NCBI GenBank assembly: GCA_021927905.1
Contig: BLLK01000062.1
Location: 1,612,001-1,676,000 of the forward strand
Source: Chaetoceros tenuissimus
Lineage: Eukaryota; Bacillariophyta; Thalassiosirophyceae; Chaetocerotales; Chaetocerotaceae
Length of the DNA: 64,000 bases
Reading direction: 5' to 3'
Shown in pieces: positions 1 through 9,482 of this stretch. Positions within the stretch are counted from its first letter, which is position 1, and every line of letters starts with the position of its first letter. The notes under the pieces were generated by a model that searched no databases, was not told the origin of the DNA, and saw only the letters and a program-made list of their open reading frames with translations. Made by a program: the position numbers and the translations under genes.

Positions 1-667
1 TCTCCCGAGTTTGGAGCAAGATTCTCAACACATAGTAGAGTTGAAAGGCCGACAATGGCATCTCCAGCATGCATAGCAAAATGGGAGAGTATATAGTACC
101 TGAAGTTCTGATTTTTAAATAGAAGGTTTGAATAACCTCGATAGGTCTTTGATAATGAAGGTGCTTTGCACCTTTTCAAACCCGATGCATCTGGTATCAT
201 GTTATTCTCTGTAGACATAGTTTGGGTGGTGACTATTCTATCCAGCCTTCAGTTTGATTTTTTTACTGAGAACGCTCTTTTCCTAGGGATTATTTTATTG
301 CTAGATGTAACCAATATTTCAACTACTAATAGCATCATTCATGATGGTCGGTACCTTAGTTGATGTGTTGTTGACTGTTGTTGATGATGTTGTAGAAATT
401 GGCTGTGTTGATGAGTGTTGTACAAAAGTATGCTTGGATTCGATTCGATTCTGTCACAAAAAGACCGGGAAAAGACCCAATTTTGTAAGACTAAATAGGT
501 GAAAAATAACAAAGCTTCTCTTTTTTAAAAATGCAAAAAGCATAGTACTAGTCGCCTGCCCTGCCTTCTCACTTCTCAGCTAATAGCTCTTCCTCCTTTT
601 CACTTCATGACATAAAAGCACCTTCTTCCTTTGAAATCAACAAGTTGTAACATAAAAGTTTATCAAG
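1..667. other. Left-edge stretch without a recognised gene
   Basis: No convincing coding region is visible in the first 667 bases. The one open frame of 65 codons (166-363) has no recognisable composition or motif. The last 100 bases are pyrimidine-rich and probably hold the promoter and 5' UTR of the small membrane-protein gene that starts at 668. A 3' UTR of a gene outside the window could also end here. Confidence 0.5.
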
Positions 668-988
668 ATGGCATCCAAGAACCCTATCTATGCATTAATG
701 TGGCTCGTACTCCTCGTCTTTTTGGCGTGGCCTCTAGCTGGTTTTCTCACAGTGGTAAGTACTTTCCTACTCGAGCATGAATACTAAATGCTGTCATTTC
801 AATATGTGAACACAAACCCTTTTAACACTCGCCTTGTCAAATTATAGATCTGGGTTGTTCTCCAGCCATTTGAGCCTCTCTTTGGATTCATCAAAGACAT
901 CAACTCAACTATCGAGAAATATATTACTTGGCCTCGTGAATGCGGAAAGGCAATCTGGAATTGTTCGAATAGATGTCCTCAGCCTTAA
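668..988 (+). CDS. Conserved-looking 75-aa single-pass membrane protein, two exons
   Basis: Two exons, 668-754 and 848-988, separated by a 93-nt GTAAGT...TATAG intron, give a 75-residue protein. Neither exon is long enough to stand out alone; the gene shows when the phase-0 junction is made. Residues 7-40 are strongly hydrophobic and Trp-rich (ALMWLVLLVFLAWPLAGFLT, then IWVVLQPFEPLFGF), followed by an amphipathic stretch and a C-terminus with three Cys (CGKAIWNCSNRC). The pattern suits a small integral membrane protein with one or two segments. I recall similar tiny proteins in other eukaryotes but cannot name a function. The clean splice sites and start make the gene model credible. Confidence 0.7.
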
Positions 989-1170
989 GGTTGCTTTGAG
1001 CCGATCGGTACCAATTTTCCAATAAATCACCAAAGAGAGGTCAGTAGTAGGCGACATACCATGTCTGTAAGCCAACAAATATCATAGATGAGAAAATGCG
1101 ACGGAGAAGAAAGTCTTATTGAAATTTAAGTCGTAGATTGTTTAAAATAATCCTTGTCAAAGTAACTTCT

Positions 1171-2487
1171 CTAGAATCCAAGTCCAGCAAATGGATCATT
1201 TGCATCCTTTTTCACACTATTAGTCGGTTGGGTATTGGAAACCATGGTTCTATTTCCTTGCATTGAATTTCCACCGGTCATATTTCCCATCATCATACCA
1301 TTGTTCATCATGTTGAAATTATTTTGCATCTGATTTTGCTGTGATTGATGAATGGCCATATTGTTCATTTGCTGCTGCATCATCATCATTTGCTGTTGAG
1401 AATTCATCATTCCTTGGTTTGGCATCATCATATTGTTATTCCCTCCAAAATTTGCCATGTTCATGTTATTCATCATGTTCATGTTTGTATTATTCATCAT
1501 GTTCATATTTGCATTGTTCATGTTGTTCATACCCATGTTGTTCATCATAGGAGCTTGCCCCATGCTGCTAATCATGCTTGAAGTACCTTGATTGTTTCCC
1601 ATGACTGGTTTCTTTGTTGTAGTTGATGCAGTGGTTGAAGTAGATGGTTGGGTCATTGATAACAAATCGTTTGATTGTGTAGTTGCAGTTGCAGATGTGT
1701 CTGCTGAAGTGTTGTCGAATGGATCAAATGTATTGGTTGCTACTGGTGCAGGTGCTGGAGCCTGTGAAAAATCTCCAAATGCATCAAATGTGGGTGATGA
1801 AACTGAGATACTAGATTGATTAGATGTTGATGGAGCTGCGCTTTCAAATGCACCAAAGTCAGCAAAGTCGTTAGACGCGTTACCGGTGGATACTGATGAT
1901 TGATTGGCTGGTTGTGTGCTAGGACCTGGTGTTGGTGCACTATCAAATGCTCCAAAATCTAACAAATCCACTGCTGGAGCGGGCGCGGGTGCTTTTGGCT
2001 TTGCTTTTTGTTTCGGTTTACGAGACTTCACAGGTTGCGTTGGTGCGTCAAAAGTGGCTGTAGGCTGAGGAGGTGGTGCTTCTATGCTTGATTTTACTGG
2101 ACTAGATACTTCGCCATCTGCACTGTAATACTTTTTATTCTCATAAACTGTCACAATAAATCTCTTGAAAACATTTACATCATCCCCTTCCTTTGGTCGA
2201 CCACCTTGGCCCACAGGTGGTGCATTTGCGAGCCATGTATTCCTTGCTACTTCGTTTCCATGTCGTTTCAATTTCAAAACCTCACCCTGATCCCACGACG
2301 ACATTGTCAAACTCTTACAGCGATGACTGACAGCTTGATGGGCCGTTTTGCATGAGTTACAAACAAAGGTATAATATTTGATGCATACTGTTGAGAATCC
2401 AAATTTTGAGTATGACCCACAATTAGGGCAAAAAAGATTCTCTTCAGCACGCGCCAGCTTCTTCACTGCTACTTCCGCCGATAGCAT
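1171..2487 (-). CDS. AGFG-type ArfGAP-like zinc-finger protein with Asn/Met-rich tail
   Basis: A single-exon 438-aa protein. Residues about 15-125 form an ArfGAP-type zinc finger: CPNCGS, then FVCNSC 16 residues later, followed by RCKSLTMSSWDQGEV, HGNEVARNTWL and FKRFIVTVYENKKYYS. This order matches AGFG/HRB and plant AGD14-type proteins, which act in vesicle traffic or at clathrin coats. Where classical ArfGAPs have an arginine finger (GIHR), this protein reads KTAHQ, so GTPase activation is doubtful. The middle has repeated DFGAF and FDAF boxes in a Pro/Ser/Thr-rich context, similar to adaptor-binding motifs of AGFG proteins. The last 130 residues are very rich in Asn, Met and Gln and are probably disordered. 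The ATG at 2485-2487 is in good context just before the finger. Confidence 0.82.
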   Translation of the reverse strand: MLSAEVAVKKLARAEENLFCPNCGSYSKFGFSTVCIKYYTFVCNSCKTAHQAVSHRCKSLTMSSWDQGEVLKLKRHGNEVARNTWLANAPPVGQGGRPKEGDDVNVFKRFIVTVYENKKYYSADGEVSSPVKSSIEAPPPQPTATFDAPTQPVKSRKPKQKAKPKAPAPAPAVDLLDFGAFDSAPTPGPSTQPANQSSVSTGNASNDFADFGAFESAAPSTSNQSSISVSSPTFDAFGDFSQAPAPAPVATNTFDPFDNTSADTSATATTQSNDLLSMTQPSTSTTASTTTKKPVMGNNQGTSSMISSMGQAPMMNNMGMNNMNNANMNMMNNTNMNMMNNMNMANFGGNNNMMMPNQGMMNSQQQMMMMQQQMNNMAIHQSQQNQMQNNFNMMNNGMMMGNMTGGNSMQGNRTMVSNTQPTNSVKKDANDPFAGLGF

Positions 2488-2837
2488 CGTCTACTGGATT
2501 CTTTACAAGAAACAGTGAGAAGTAACTCAGAATTTAAATTTTTGATCCTTCTCTGTCCTATATGTACAACAATGAGAGCACATTGTGATTGGCTTCCACA
2601 ACAAACGCACTTTTGTTTTGGTGTTCGTTGGGAGATGAGCGGAAAGCGCACCTTTTCTAACAATGAGTTTATCCCAGCTATTGATCTCTATTTGACTGTC
2701 AATAGGTGGACCCTTTTGAGCCAATGATTTTCGAGCTTTTTCTATTGTTTCTTTTGCTCTTTTGCTTCACTGATCAATTTCCATAGCTTCAAGCAGTCTA
2801 GTTACAAGACTCTGGAACAAATTGAAATGTAACAAAT

Positions 2838-3729
2838 ATGGTGGAAAATACGAATGATATGGAAGAGGTATGGGAGTTGCCTGATGATTTCAATCTATTT
2901 GCCAGCCATGAGATACGAAAAGTTGTCTATCCGAAAGATTTGTACGAAGAATCGGCTGAAGAACACTTTTTCAAGATAGAATGCATTGAACCTGACTCAC
3001 CACTAGATATTCTCAACAAAGATACATCGGCTCTTGACTATGATGCGACAGGTCACTGTGTTTGGGTTGGTGCCTTTTTACTGATTTGCAGTATAAAAAA
3101 GTTGTATGAAAAGTATGAATTTGAAAACAAAACTCTGATTGAGTTTGGAGCAGGCACAGGAATTGCTGGCTTATCAATATTCTTAGCCAAGCATAGACCA
3201 TCAGAGATTTGTTTCACAGATTATGATCCAGCAGCTTTAGAAATTTGTGAGAGAAGTTGTAAGCTCAACGATTTGAAAGAAGACTCATATTCAACCAGAC
3301 AAATTACTTGGGGAGAGGAGATTGAGGGTGGTAGTAGGACGTATGACATTGCTTTGGCCACTGATGTGAGTTTTTTTGTATATCTACCTTGTCATATCTT
3401 TTTCTGTTTTGATATTGACTCACAGCAATTGTTAGGTCCTTTATGATGTTGATCTCATCAAGCCTCTTTTTAGCACGGTCGGTGAAACAATAGACGAAAA
3501 CGGAATATTTATTTTATCACATATACCCAGAGCCTGCTTCAATGAAAACAATCCACCTGAAGCAGTAGAAGATTTAGAGAAATATATAATTGATCAAGCG
3601 CGTCTTTATAATTTCGAAGTTGACGAAATCATAAAGCCACCAGAAACTGTGCCTGAAGAGATGAAAAATTGGGTTTCAAATCAAGCATTCCGCAATGGTG
3701 CAGTAATAGTTTTTCGAAAGTCGCAATAA
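2838..3729 (+). CDS. METTL21-like (Methyltransf_16) protein methyltransferase
   Basis: Exons 2838-3365 and 3436-3729 join across a 70-nt intron at ATD|VLYDVD to give 273 aa. Residues about 95-110 (LIEFGAGTGIAGLSIFLAK) form the SAM-binding motif I of seven-beta-strand methyltransferases. CFTDYDP is the motif II acidic strand, and ALATDVLYDVDLIKPL is the D-x-x-Y post-motif typical of family 16 lysine methyltransferases (METTL21, EEF1AKMT3). The N-terminus holds the usual GHCVWVGAFLL in place of the WxxA box. The substrate cannot be told from sequence; elongation factors or chaperones are typical for the family. It ends about 95 bases before the convergent M11 protease gene. Confidence 0.85.
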
Positions 3730-3823
3730 GCAAATGTATTTATTTCTATAAACATATTTTTATACGCAATGATTAATTGCAATTTCCAAAATGTGCTATG
3801 GACATGAATCATTACTAGCTAGG

Positions 3824-5850
3824 CTACCTCTTACAAACACAACATGCTTCATTTGCTGTGTAGCCCCAGTTTGAATAATGATTACCGTACTGAGCACAAT
3901 ATCTCTCATCCGAGCCATACCATTCACAATCATAAACAGGGCCATCTGAGTCATACCACTTGACATGGCCTCGAGGTATAAAATCAGTGCAAGTATCAGG
4001 ATTTGCATTTCTATTAGTAATGTATTCATCATATTCATATTCGATAATGTCATTTTGTACTGGCGAGGTTGTCGGGGATAGAGTTGGTGACCTTGTTGGT
4101 GTAGACGATGGTGAAAAGGACGGGGAATTGGTGGGTTTGAAGGTTGGAGACTTTGTCGGTGATGATGTTTGAGGCGCTGGACGTTTTGGGCCGTTCTCAA
4201 CGTAGATCTGAATAGATGCTTTATCCAGATAGTTTTCACTGCTGCCAATGTCAATATTTGTAACTTTGATCACTAACGAATTGCCATCATCACTCCAGTT
4301 ATTGTATCTATAAGTCTCTCCTTCGCTCAAAGCTACAATCCATTTGCTAACTTGAGTGTTGCCAGATTGATCAGTGATGACAACTTTGTTTTCGTCTCTT
4401 CGCACTCCACTGTTGATTCCTTTGGCTCTGTTAAAGATAATGAATGTTGACTTCATCTTCAATATCATTCTATAGCTCGAAAGCGAATTATTTGTATTGT
4501 CAAGTCTTTGAACATCCGCCAAAGGAATTAGAGTTCTGGTAGTAATATCTCCTGTTGGCACAACAAGTTCGTTGTAGGAGCTCCACCAATCAAAGTACCA
4601 TAATTTTGGAGCATTAAAACACATCTTACTTCCTTCGTCGTTCCATCTCGGTTTGTTAGACATGTATCCATTGCCATCTAGATATTGTTTGAAAACTCCA
4701 TTTTCGTTGGGTGCCCCACTATGTTTTGCTCCAAGATTGTGGGCAAGCTCGTGACTGCAAGAGGACTTTTTATGAGCAAGATTTGATCTAAGACTGTGAC
4801 AAACAAATACAAAAATGACTTACACCTGAGTTACAGGATAGCTTGCGTACTGAGATTGATACCAAGTAATTGTTTTTGATACTTGTGCCCATGCTATGAT
4901 TGCCAAGAAAGTACAAGTTAGGATAACATTATTCAATGAATTGAGACATGAAGGAATGAGAAAGAAAAATTCAACTTACCAGCAGCACCTCGGAAATCCA
5001 CACAGTTGTCATTGGGCATGACAATCATTTTATAATCAATCTTTGCAGTTGACCCTTCCCGAAACAAGTAATCAATTTCTTCCAAGGCCCAATCTCCTAC
5101 TTCTGAATAGTCCATACTACAGATATTGCTAGGAGCTTGTAAATCAATAACACCATTCACGATATTATTCCCAGTTGCTTCAACTATTTCCAGCTTTCCA
5201 CCAGAGCAGTCGTCGTAGATTGTTTTCAAATTTTGATTGTCTCCGAAGAAGTCTGTGGACAGTTGAACAGCACTTTGGGCCACTCTTCTTGATGTAGATG
5301 AATCCCTACTAACTCTCACAACCAATACATGCAAAGTACCAATCGTTTCTGCAAGGTTTCTCCTCTTTCTATCATTACCGGTATAGGTGATTATGATTTC
5401 ATTTGAAGATTCATCGCTCAAGTTGATTTCATTTCTTTCTACAAATTTGAAAGGAACTCTTATCGTGACATCTCCATGTGAAATATCTATGCCTTCAAAG
5501 AAAGTATCAGTATCACCAGTAAGTCTGAATACTTTATCACCCATTTTATCATCGACATCTGTTTCACAATTGATTTCTACAGGCAACTCATTATCGCCAA
5601 GCGAAATTGGGACAGTTTGGGATACAGAGCATTCAAATACATCGTCTTCATAGAGAGCTTTGTGTGGGTGGACAATGAGTTGTTAGACATACATATGTGC
5701 AAACTATTGAGACCTCTTATCCTCGTACTTACCTCGTTTGGCAAGCTTCATTCTCCTCCTAGGTCGGAGACCTCTACCATCCACGAATAAAGTAGATAGG
5801 AGTAAAATGAAAGAAGGAAGTAATACAATAGAGTATAGATAGTACAGCAT
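3824..5850 (-). CDS. Secreted M11 (gametolysin-like) metalloprotease with C-terminal Cys module
   Basis: Four exons (5850-5733, 5657-4980, 4893-4824, 4754-3824) give 598 aa; the exon lengths sum to an exact reading frame. The first exon encodes a signal peptide (MLYYLYSIVLLPSFILLLS) that other frames hide. The catalytic zinc site HELAHNLGAKH (HExxHxxGxxH) sits right after the third intron, and a methionine follows in GSKMCFNAPKLWYFDWW, as in gametolysin/peptidase M11. A Ser/Pro/Thr linker follows, repeating SPT-like units. The protein ends with a module of spacing C-x20-C-x9-C-x17-CC-x-C (CTDF...ANEACCVCK) that recurs three times in the subtilase at 9.5 kb. A role in cell-wall or extracellular-matrix proteolysis is inferred from the family. 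Confidence 0.85.
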
Positions 5851-6286
5851 TGGAGTTTGATTGAATTGTTAATGATACCAAATGGTGTGAAGATGGAGTT
5901 TTCAAAAAGAAGTACCACGTTATGTATGTGGTGAAGCAGAGAGGAGGTGACAAATTTGGCGGTTGTGTTCATTCTTGTGAACAAACCAGATCCGATACAC
6001 TCCGATATTAAATCTTGCAAAGGAAAAACAGAAGAAATGATTCCGTGAATGATTCCATTTCGAAATTTTGTTGAATCGGGTTCTTAATTTTAGACTTATT
6101 TCATCTAAAAACAGACCAAAATAATAGCAATCGTAGAACTCTTTAAATTCAACTAGCTATTTAACTGCATAGCTACATACTAAAGAGTGACGCTGCTGAC
6201 ATCATCATTCCTATGACGTCACAAAATACGTATCTCACCAGCGCAAGCAACAATCAATAGAACTGTTCAGTAGTTTTCAATTCATC
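5851..6286. promoter_or_regulatory. Divergent intergenic region with a perfect TGACGTCA palindrome
   Basis: This 436-base gap separates the M11 protease (leftward) from a plastid Cys-rich protein (rightward). It holds a perfect TGACGTCA palindrome at 6214-6221, 66 bases before the rightward ATG. TGACGT/ACGTCA is the core of bZIP/CRE sites and of the CO2/cAMP-responsive elements described in diatom promoters. The assignment here is by motif only. Confidence 0.55.
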
Positions 6287-6913
6287 ATGTATCACTACTA
6301 CACCTTACCACACAAAAATCCTTTCAGCAACAAAAGAATACACAAAATGAAACCTGTGACAGCATTTGCACCATCAACTTTGCCATGCGGAAAAGCATCT
6401 GTTTCTAAAACGCCACTTTGTATGGCAGCAAATCCATTAAATGAAGACCATTTAAATCGTCGTAATTTGATCAAAAAGGCTAGTGTCGCAACATCTGCTG
6501 CATTCTTTGGAGCATATGTAAACTTTGATAGCCATTCACCAAACTGTCAGTGTGCAGAATGTGGCGGAGCAGATTCTCACGAACAGGGTTGCAACTGTGG
6601 AAATTGTAGTAGTCTTGCTGGCCATAGTCTTGGATGTCAATGTGGCAGATGCATGAGTTTTGGTCCACTTGCTGCAAATGCATATGAGCGGGATGTAGGC
6701 GACGACGGAAGATCCGCTACTACTTATGCACTCAACCTTCAGGCGAGAGAAACAAACGCACGCCTTGAAAAATCTGGATTCAAACTTGATACAAAGGAAG
6801 AAGAGCAAGCGAGATTAAATAGTGCTTTTGCATCCTTTTCTTATGATGAGGCCAATGCAAAGACACCAAAGAGTGCTGGAAAAGGATATGGTAACAAGAA
6901 TACTTCGAAATAA
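6287..6913 (+). CDS. Plastid (thylakoid-lumen?) Cys-rich protein of unknown function
   Basis: A 208-aa frame. VTAFAPS at residues 24-30 matches the diatom plastid transit signature (ASAFAP-like, Phe at the cleavage site). RRNLIKKASVATSAAFFGAYV (about 58-78) resembles a twin-arginine lumen signal, so the mature protein may sit in the thylakoid lumen. Three repeated Cys clusters follow: CQCAECGG, GCNCGNC and GCQCGRC, spaced by about 20 residues with a recurring Ser-His element (DSHSPN, DSHEQG, GHSLG). The C-terminal 80 residues are polar. The region before VTAFAPS is not clearly hydrophobic, so the true start may be in an undetected upstream exon or the signal peptide may be weak. Metal binding or redox function is an inference from the clustered cysteines. 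Confidence 0.7.
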   Translation: MYHYYTLPHKNPFSNKRIHKMKPVTAFAPSTLPCGKASVSKTPLCMAANPLNEDHLNRRNLIKKASVATSAAFFGAYVNFDSHSPNCQCAECGGADSHEQGCNCGNCSSLAGHSLGCQCGRCMSFGPLAANAYERDVGDDGRSATTYALNLQARETNARLEKSGFKLDTKEEEQARLNSAFASFSYDEANAKTPKSAGKGYGNKNTSK

Positions 6914-7038
6914 ATTTTCTTTTGTGGACTTTCCATTATCGCGATTTTCATTGCAAAATAACTCTTCTTTCTTTTACCTTGATCGGCAATACATTTTAAA
7001 TTAGATATCGTATATATTCATAGATATACAATTTAGTC

Positions 7039-7902
7039 TCATGTTAAAGTTGGTGTATATTTCTTCGCCACAACTTCTCCACTTGCAGCAAATCCCGATT
7101 TTCCTTTTGTTAGATTAAGAACATCTTTCTCCTTGAATTTCTTCCCAGTCACTGGACAAACCATCTTTTTTCCGTCGGAAGTCTTTACAATAGAATCAAA
7201 TATATCCTTCAATATAACTACTCCGGTTTTCTTAATCACCAACACTGGTTGGGTTGTGATTGCTTTATTAGACACTGCACACAGACATTTTCCGTTGCCC
7301 TCTTCGCGATTCAATGTTATGCTAACTAAATCCTTCAAGCGAAGGGGTTCGCCACTCATTGGTGAAGGTGGTCTTTCTGGTGGTGCAGTTATTCTTTCTT
7401 TGGAATCATCGAATTCTGGCTGTGCTTCTGATAACCAGTAACTGACTTCTTTCAAACGCTTATTACCATCCTCTTTCGATTCCATATCTATTTTCCTTTT
7501 TAAATTCTTTTTGTATTCAATTGCATGATCTTGCGTAGACTTTTGCGTTGATCCTTGATCTTTTTCAATGAATGCCTGTATGGCCATAGATGTTGATTTT
7601 GCTGTTTCTGCTTCCTGTTTTGTTTGTTCTGACGCAAGGTGGGCGTCGTAGAGTTCTTTCTGTCTATTGAGCTCTTTATTCTTTGTTAGTAGATACGCCA
7701 CGATTGCTTCCCTACTGTAAATATGACCACTAGGAGTTACAACTGGATCTTCAGCGGGTGAATTTTGAAGGCAGCAGTCGCCAAACTTTAGCTGACTATC
7801 CGAAGTCAGCCTAGTTTTTTGCGTACCATAATTGGTAAGCTTAGATCTTTCGTGTTGCGTTAGAGGCATATTCCCCCCAGGCTGCTTTGATTTTCTAGCC
7901 AT
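7039..7902 (-). CDS. NOSIP: Nitric-oxide-synthase-interacting protein homologue (NOSIP, U-box type E3)
   Basis: A single-exon 287-aa protein from the ATG at 7902 (MARKSKQPGG). The N-terminal zf-NOSIP/U-box part reads YGTQKTRL, KFGDCCLQ, DPVVTPSGHIYSREAIVAYLL, all diagnostic of NOSIP. A charged coiled-coil segment follows (about 85-145). The second, split U-box ends with MVCPVTGKKFKEKDVLNL and GKSGFAASGEVVAKKYTPTL, matching the family C-terminus. NOSIP acts as an E3 ubiquitin ligase and associates with the spliceosome in other eukaryotes; diatoms need no NO synthase for that role. Length is normal for the family. Confidence 0.92.
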   Translation of the reverse strand: MARKSKQPGGNMPLTQHERSKLTNYGTQKTRLTSDSQLKFGDCCLQNSPAEDPVVTPSGHIYSREAIVAYLLTKNKELNRQKELYDAHLASEQTKQEAETAKSTSMAIQAFIEKDQGSTQKSTQDHAIEYKKNLKRKIDMESKEDGNKRLKEVSYWLSEAQPEFDDSKERITAPPERPPSPMSGEPLRLKDLVSITLNREEGNGKCLCAVSNKAITTQPVLVIKKTGVVILKDIFDSIVKTSDGKKMVCPVTGKKFKEKDVLNLTKGKSGFAASGEVVAKKYTPTLT

Positions 7903-8196
7903 TATCAATAAAAAACCGAGTTATGAATATGAATTATGATCAGGTTGAATACAATTACTTGACTCCTCTTTGATCTTTGTGATGGATGGTGGTTTTCCAG
8001 TTGCAATGCAACAAGAGCAAAGGGGGAAGGGGGAAAGTAGTAATTATAAAAGTAACCATAGCTAGTGACGTAGCTGAATACATCAACGCCATAATTTGGT
8101 TTTGAAACTTTTATCATGTTCATTATTGAATAGTAAATACGTCAATAAACTCTCTCCTGAATTCGTGCATTAATTTATTCTTGCTTTGCACGGAAT

Positions 8197-8817
8197 CTAT
8201 TTTTTGTCATCAAAAAGTTTATCAAGATTTCCTTCCAATTGTGATGCTTGTTGATCGATCTTCTTCCTCATTTCTTCATATCTTTGTTCATCAGTTTTGT
8301 TTTCGTCCAAGAACTTTCTCAATTCCATCGAATAACGTGCTTTCTCGATAGCCGCTTGAGCTAATCCATCACTGTCTACTCGCTCTTTTGGGTTTTTCTG
8401 GAATCCTCCAACGCCACCTTCTTCATCATCTAGAGCAGAGCTCGCACCAGCCGCCCGACGCATTGGACCAAGAGCAAGATTTGCGATTGGGGAACCAAGT
8501 AATATATCCAAAATCACACCGAACGAAACTGGAAGGCGTGGGTGAATTTGACGATTAATATTGATATTTAAACGAGTATCATAATTCTTAAAAAGCTTAC
8601 CTATCAATGGCACATATTGTCTCCATTCTTCTACTTCAGCTATCATCAATGTACTTTGTAGCTCGGGTGAGAGTGGATTTACAGCGGATAGATTTACAGA
8701 AGACTGGGATTCTTCGTAGGGATAATTACTGTAGGTTTTTAGGTGTGATACAGTTTGCACTGGTGCAAACGCAGATGCAGTTTGAAAGATAGAAAGAAGT
8801 ACAAAGACCAATCTCAT
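8197..8817 (-). CDS. Plastid-targeted protein of unknown function
   Basis: From the ATG at 8817 the protein is 206 aa. MRLVFVLLSIFQTASAFAPVQ is a textbook diatom bipartite plastid leader: a signal peptide ending exactly at ASAFAP. The mature part has PRLPVSFGVILDILLGSPIANLALGPMRRAAG, a moderately hydrophobic region near the middle, and a C-terminal helix rich in Glu, Lys and Gln (ELRKFLDENKTDEQRYEEMRKKIDQ), likely coiled coil. No family is recognised. A longer reading from 8871 would start at a non-ATG codon and add residues in front of the signal peptide, so 8817 is preferred. A TGACGTCA palindrome lies 191 bases upstream. Confidence 0.75.
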   Translation of the reverse strand: MRLVFVLLSIFQTASAFAPVQTVSHLKTYSNYPYEESQSSVNLSAVNPLSPELQSTLMIAEVEEWRQYVPLIGKLFKNYDTRLNININRQIHPRLPVSFGVILDILLGSPIANLALGPMRRAAGASSALDDEEGGVGGFQKNPKERVDSDGLAQAAIEKARYSMELRKFLDENKTDEQRYEEMRKKIDQQASQLEGNLDKLFDDKK

Positions 8818-9482
8818 TATTGTAAGCTGAGAACTTTTCCTGTTCGAAAATAGAAATATTAATTGTGTCAATTCGATGAAGTTGTTTCCAGTGGCTCAAC
8901 TGAAATGCAAAAGGTAGATAGTGGATAGTGGATAGTGCTTTGTTTTACTATGTTTGTAATACATAAGTGTTTTAAGTGTCGAAGCGTGAAGCTTGAAGAG
9001 ATCCTCATGACGTCATGGTGTTTAGGTCGAAAGACAGACCAAAGTGACCATACCAATTTCCATCTCTATGGAATCTTTTTTTATTTGACTTGTTTGCCAA
9101 TTACTATGAAGATAAAGTTTCTTCATTTTCATATGAATGGAGGGATCAAATAATATATAGATAATGTGTTGAATGAGTATGGTATGAGTTGAATTCCAAG
9201 TGCACCTATTCCGTGATTCAATATTACTCTTGGTAGTATTGTCAATTTTTAAAATATAATTATTTAGCTTCATCTAATGAAAAATTACACCTTTTTCTAC
9301 GTGTCCACTTTTTCTAATTTCCTTTTTAGCTTTTTAAGCGGAAAAGGCGCTTCTAACTCCTATCTACACCAAAAAACTACCTCCTTTAATCCAAATAGAG
9401 ACTTGATCATATGTTGTGGTAATGTTGTAAAACGCCCTTATAGAAGGTCCACATCAACCATTGAGGAAAACTAGTTACTAGT
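8818..9482. promoter_or_regulatory. Divergent intergenic region with TGACGTCA palindrome
   Basis: No gene is seen in these 665 bases between the plastid protein (leftward) and the subtilase (rightward). A perfect TGACGTCA lies at 9008-9015. The short open frames on either strand here have no recognisable features. The stretch next to the subtilase is AT-rich and probably contains its promoter. Confidence 0.5.
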
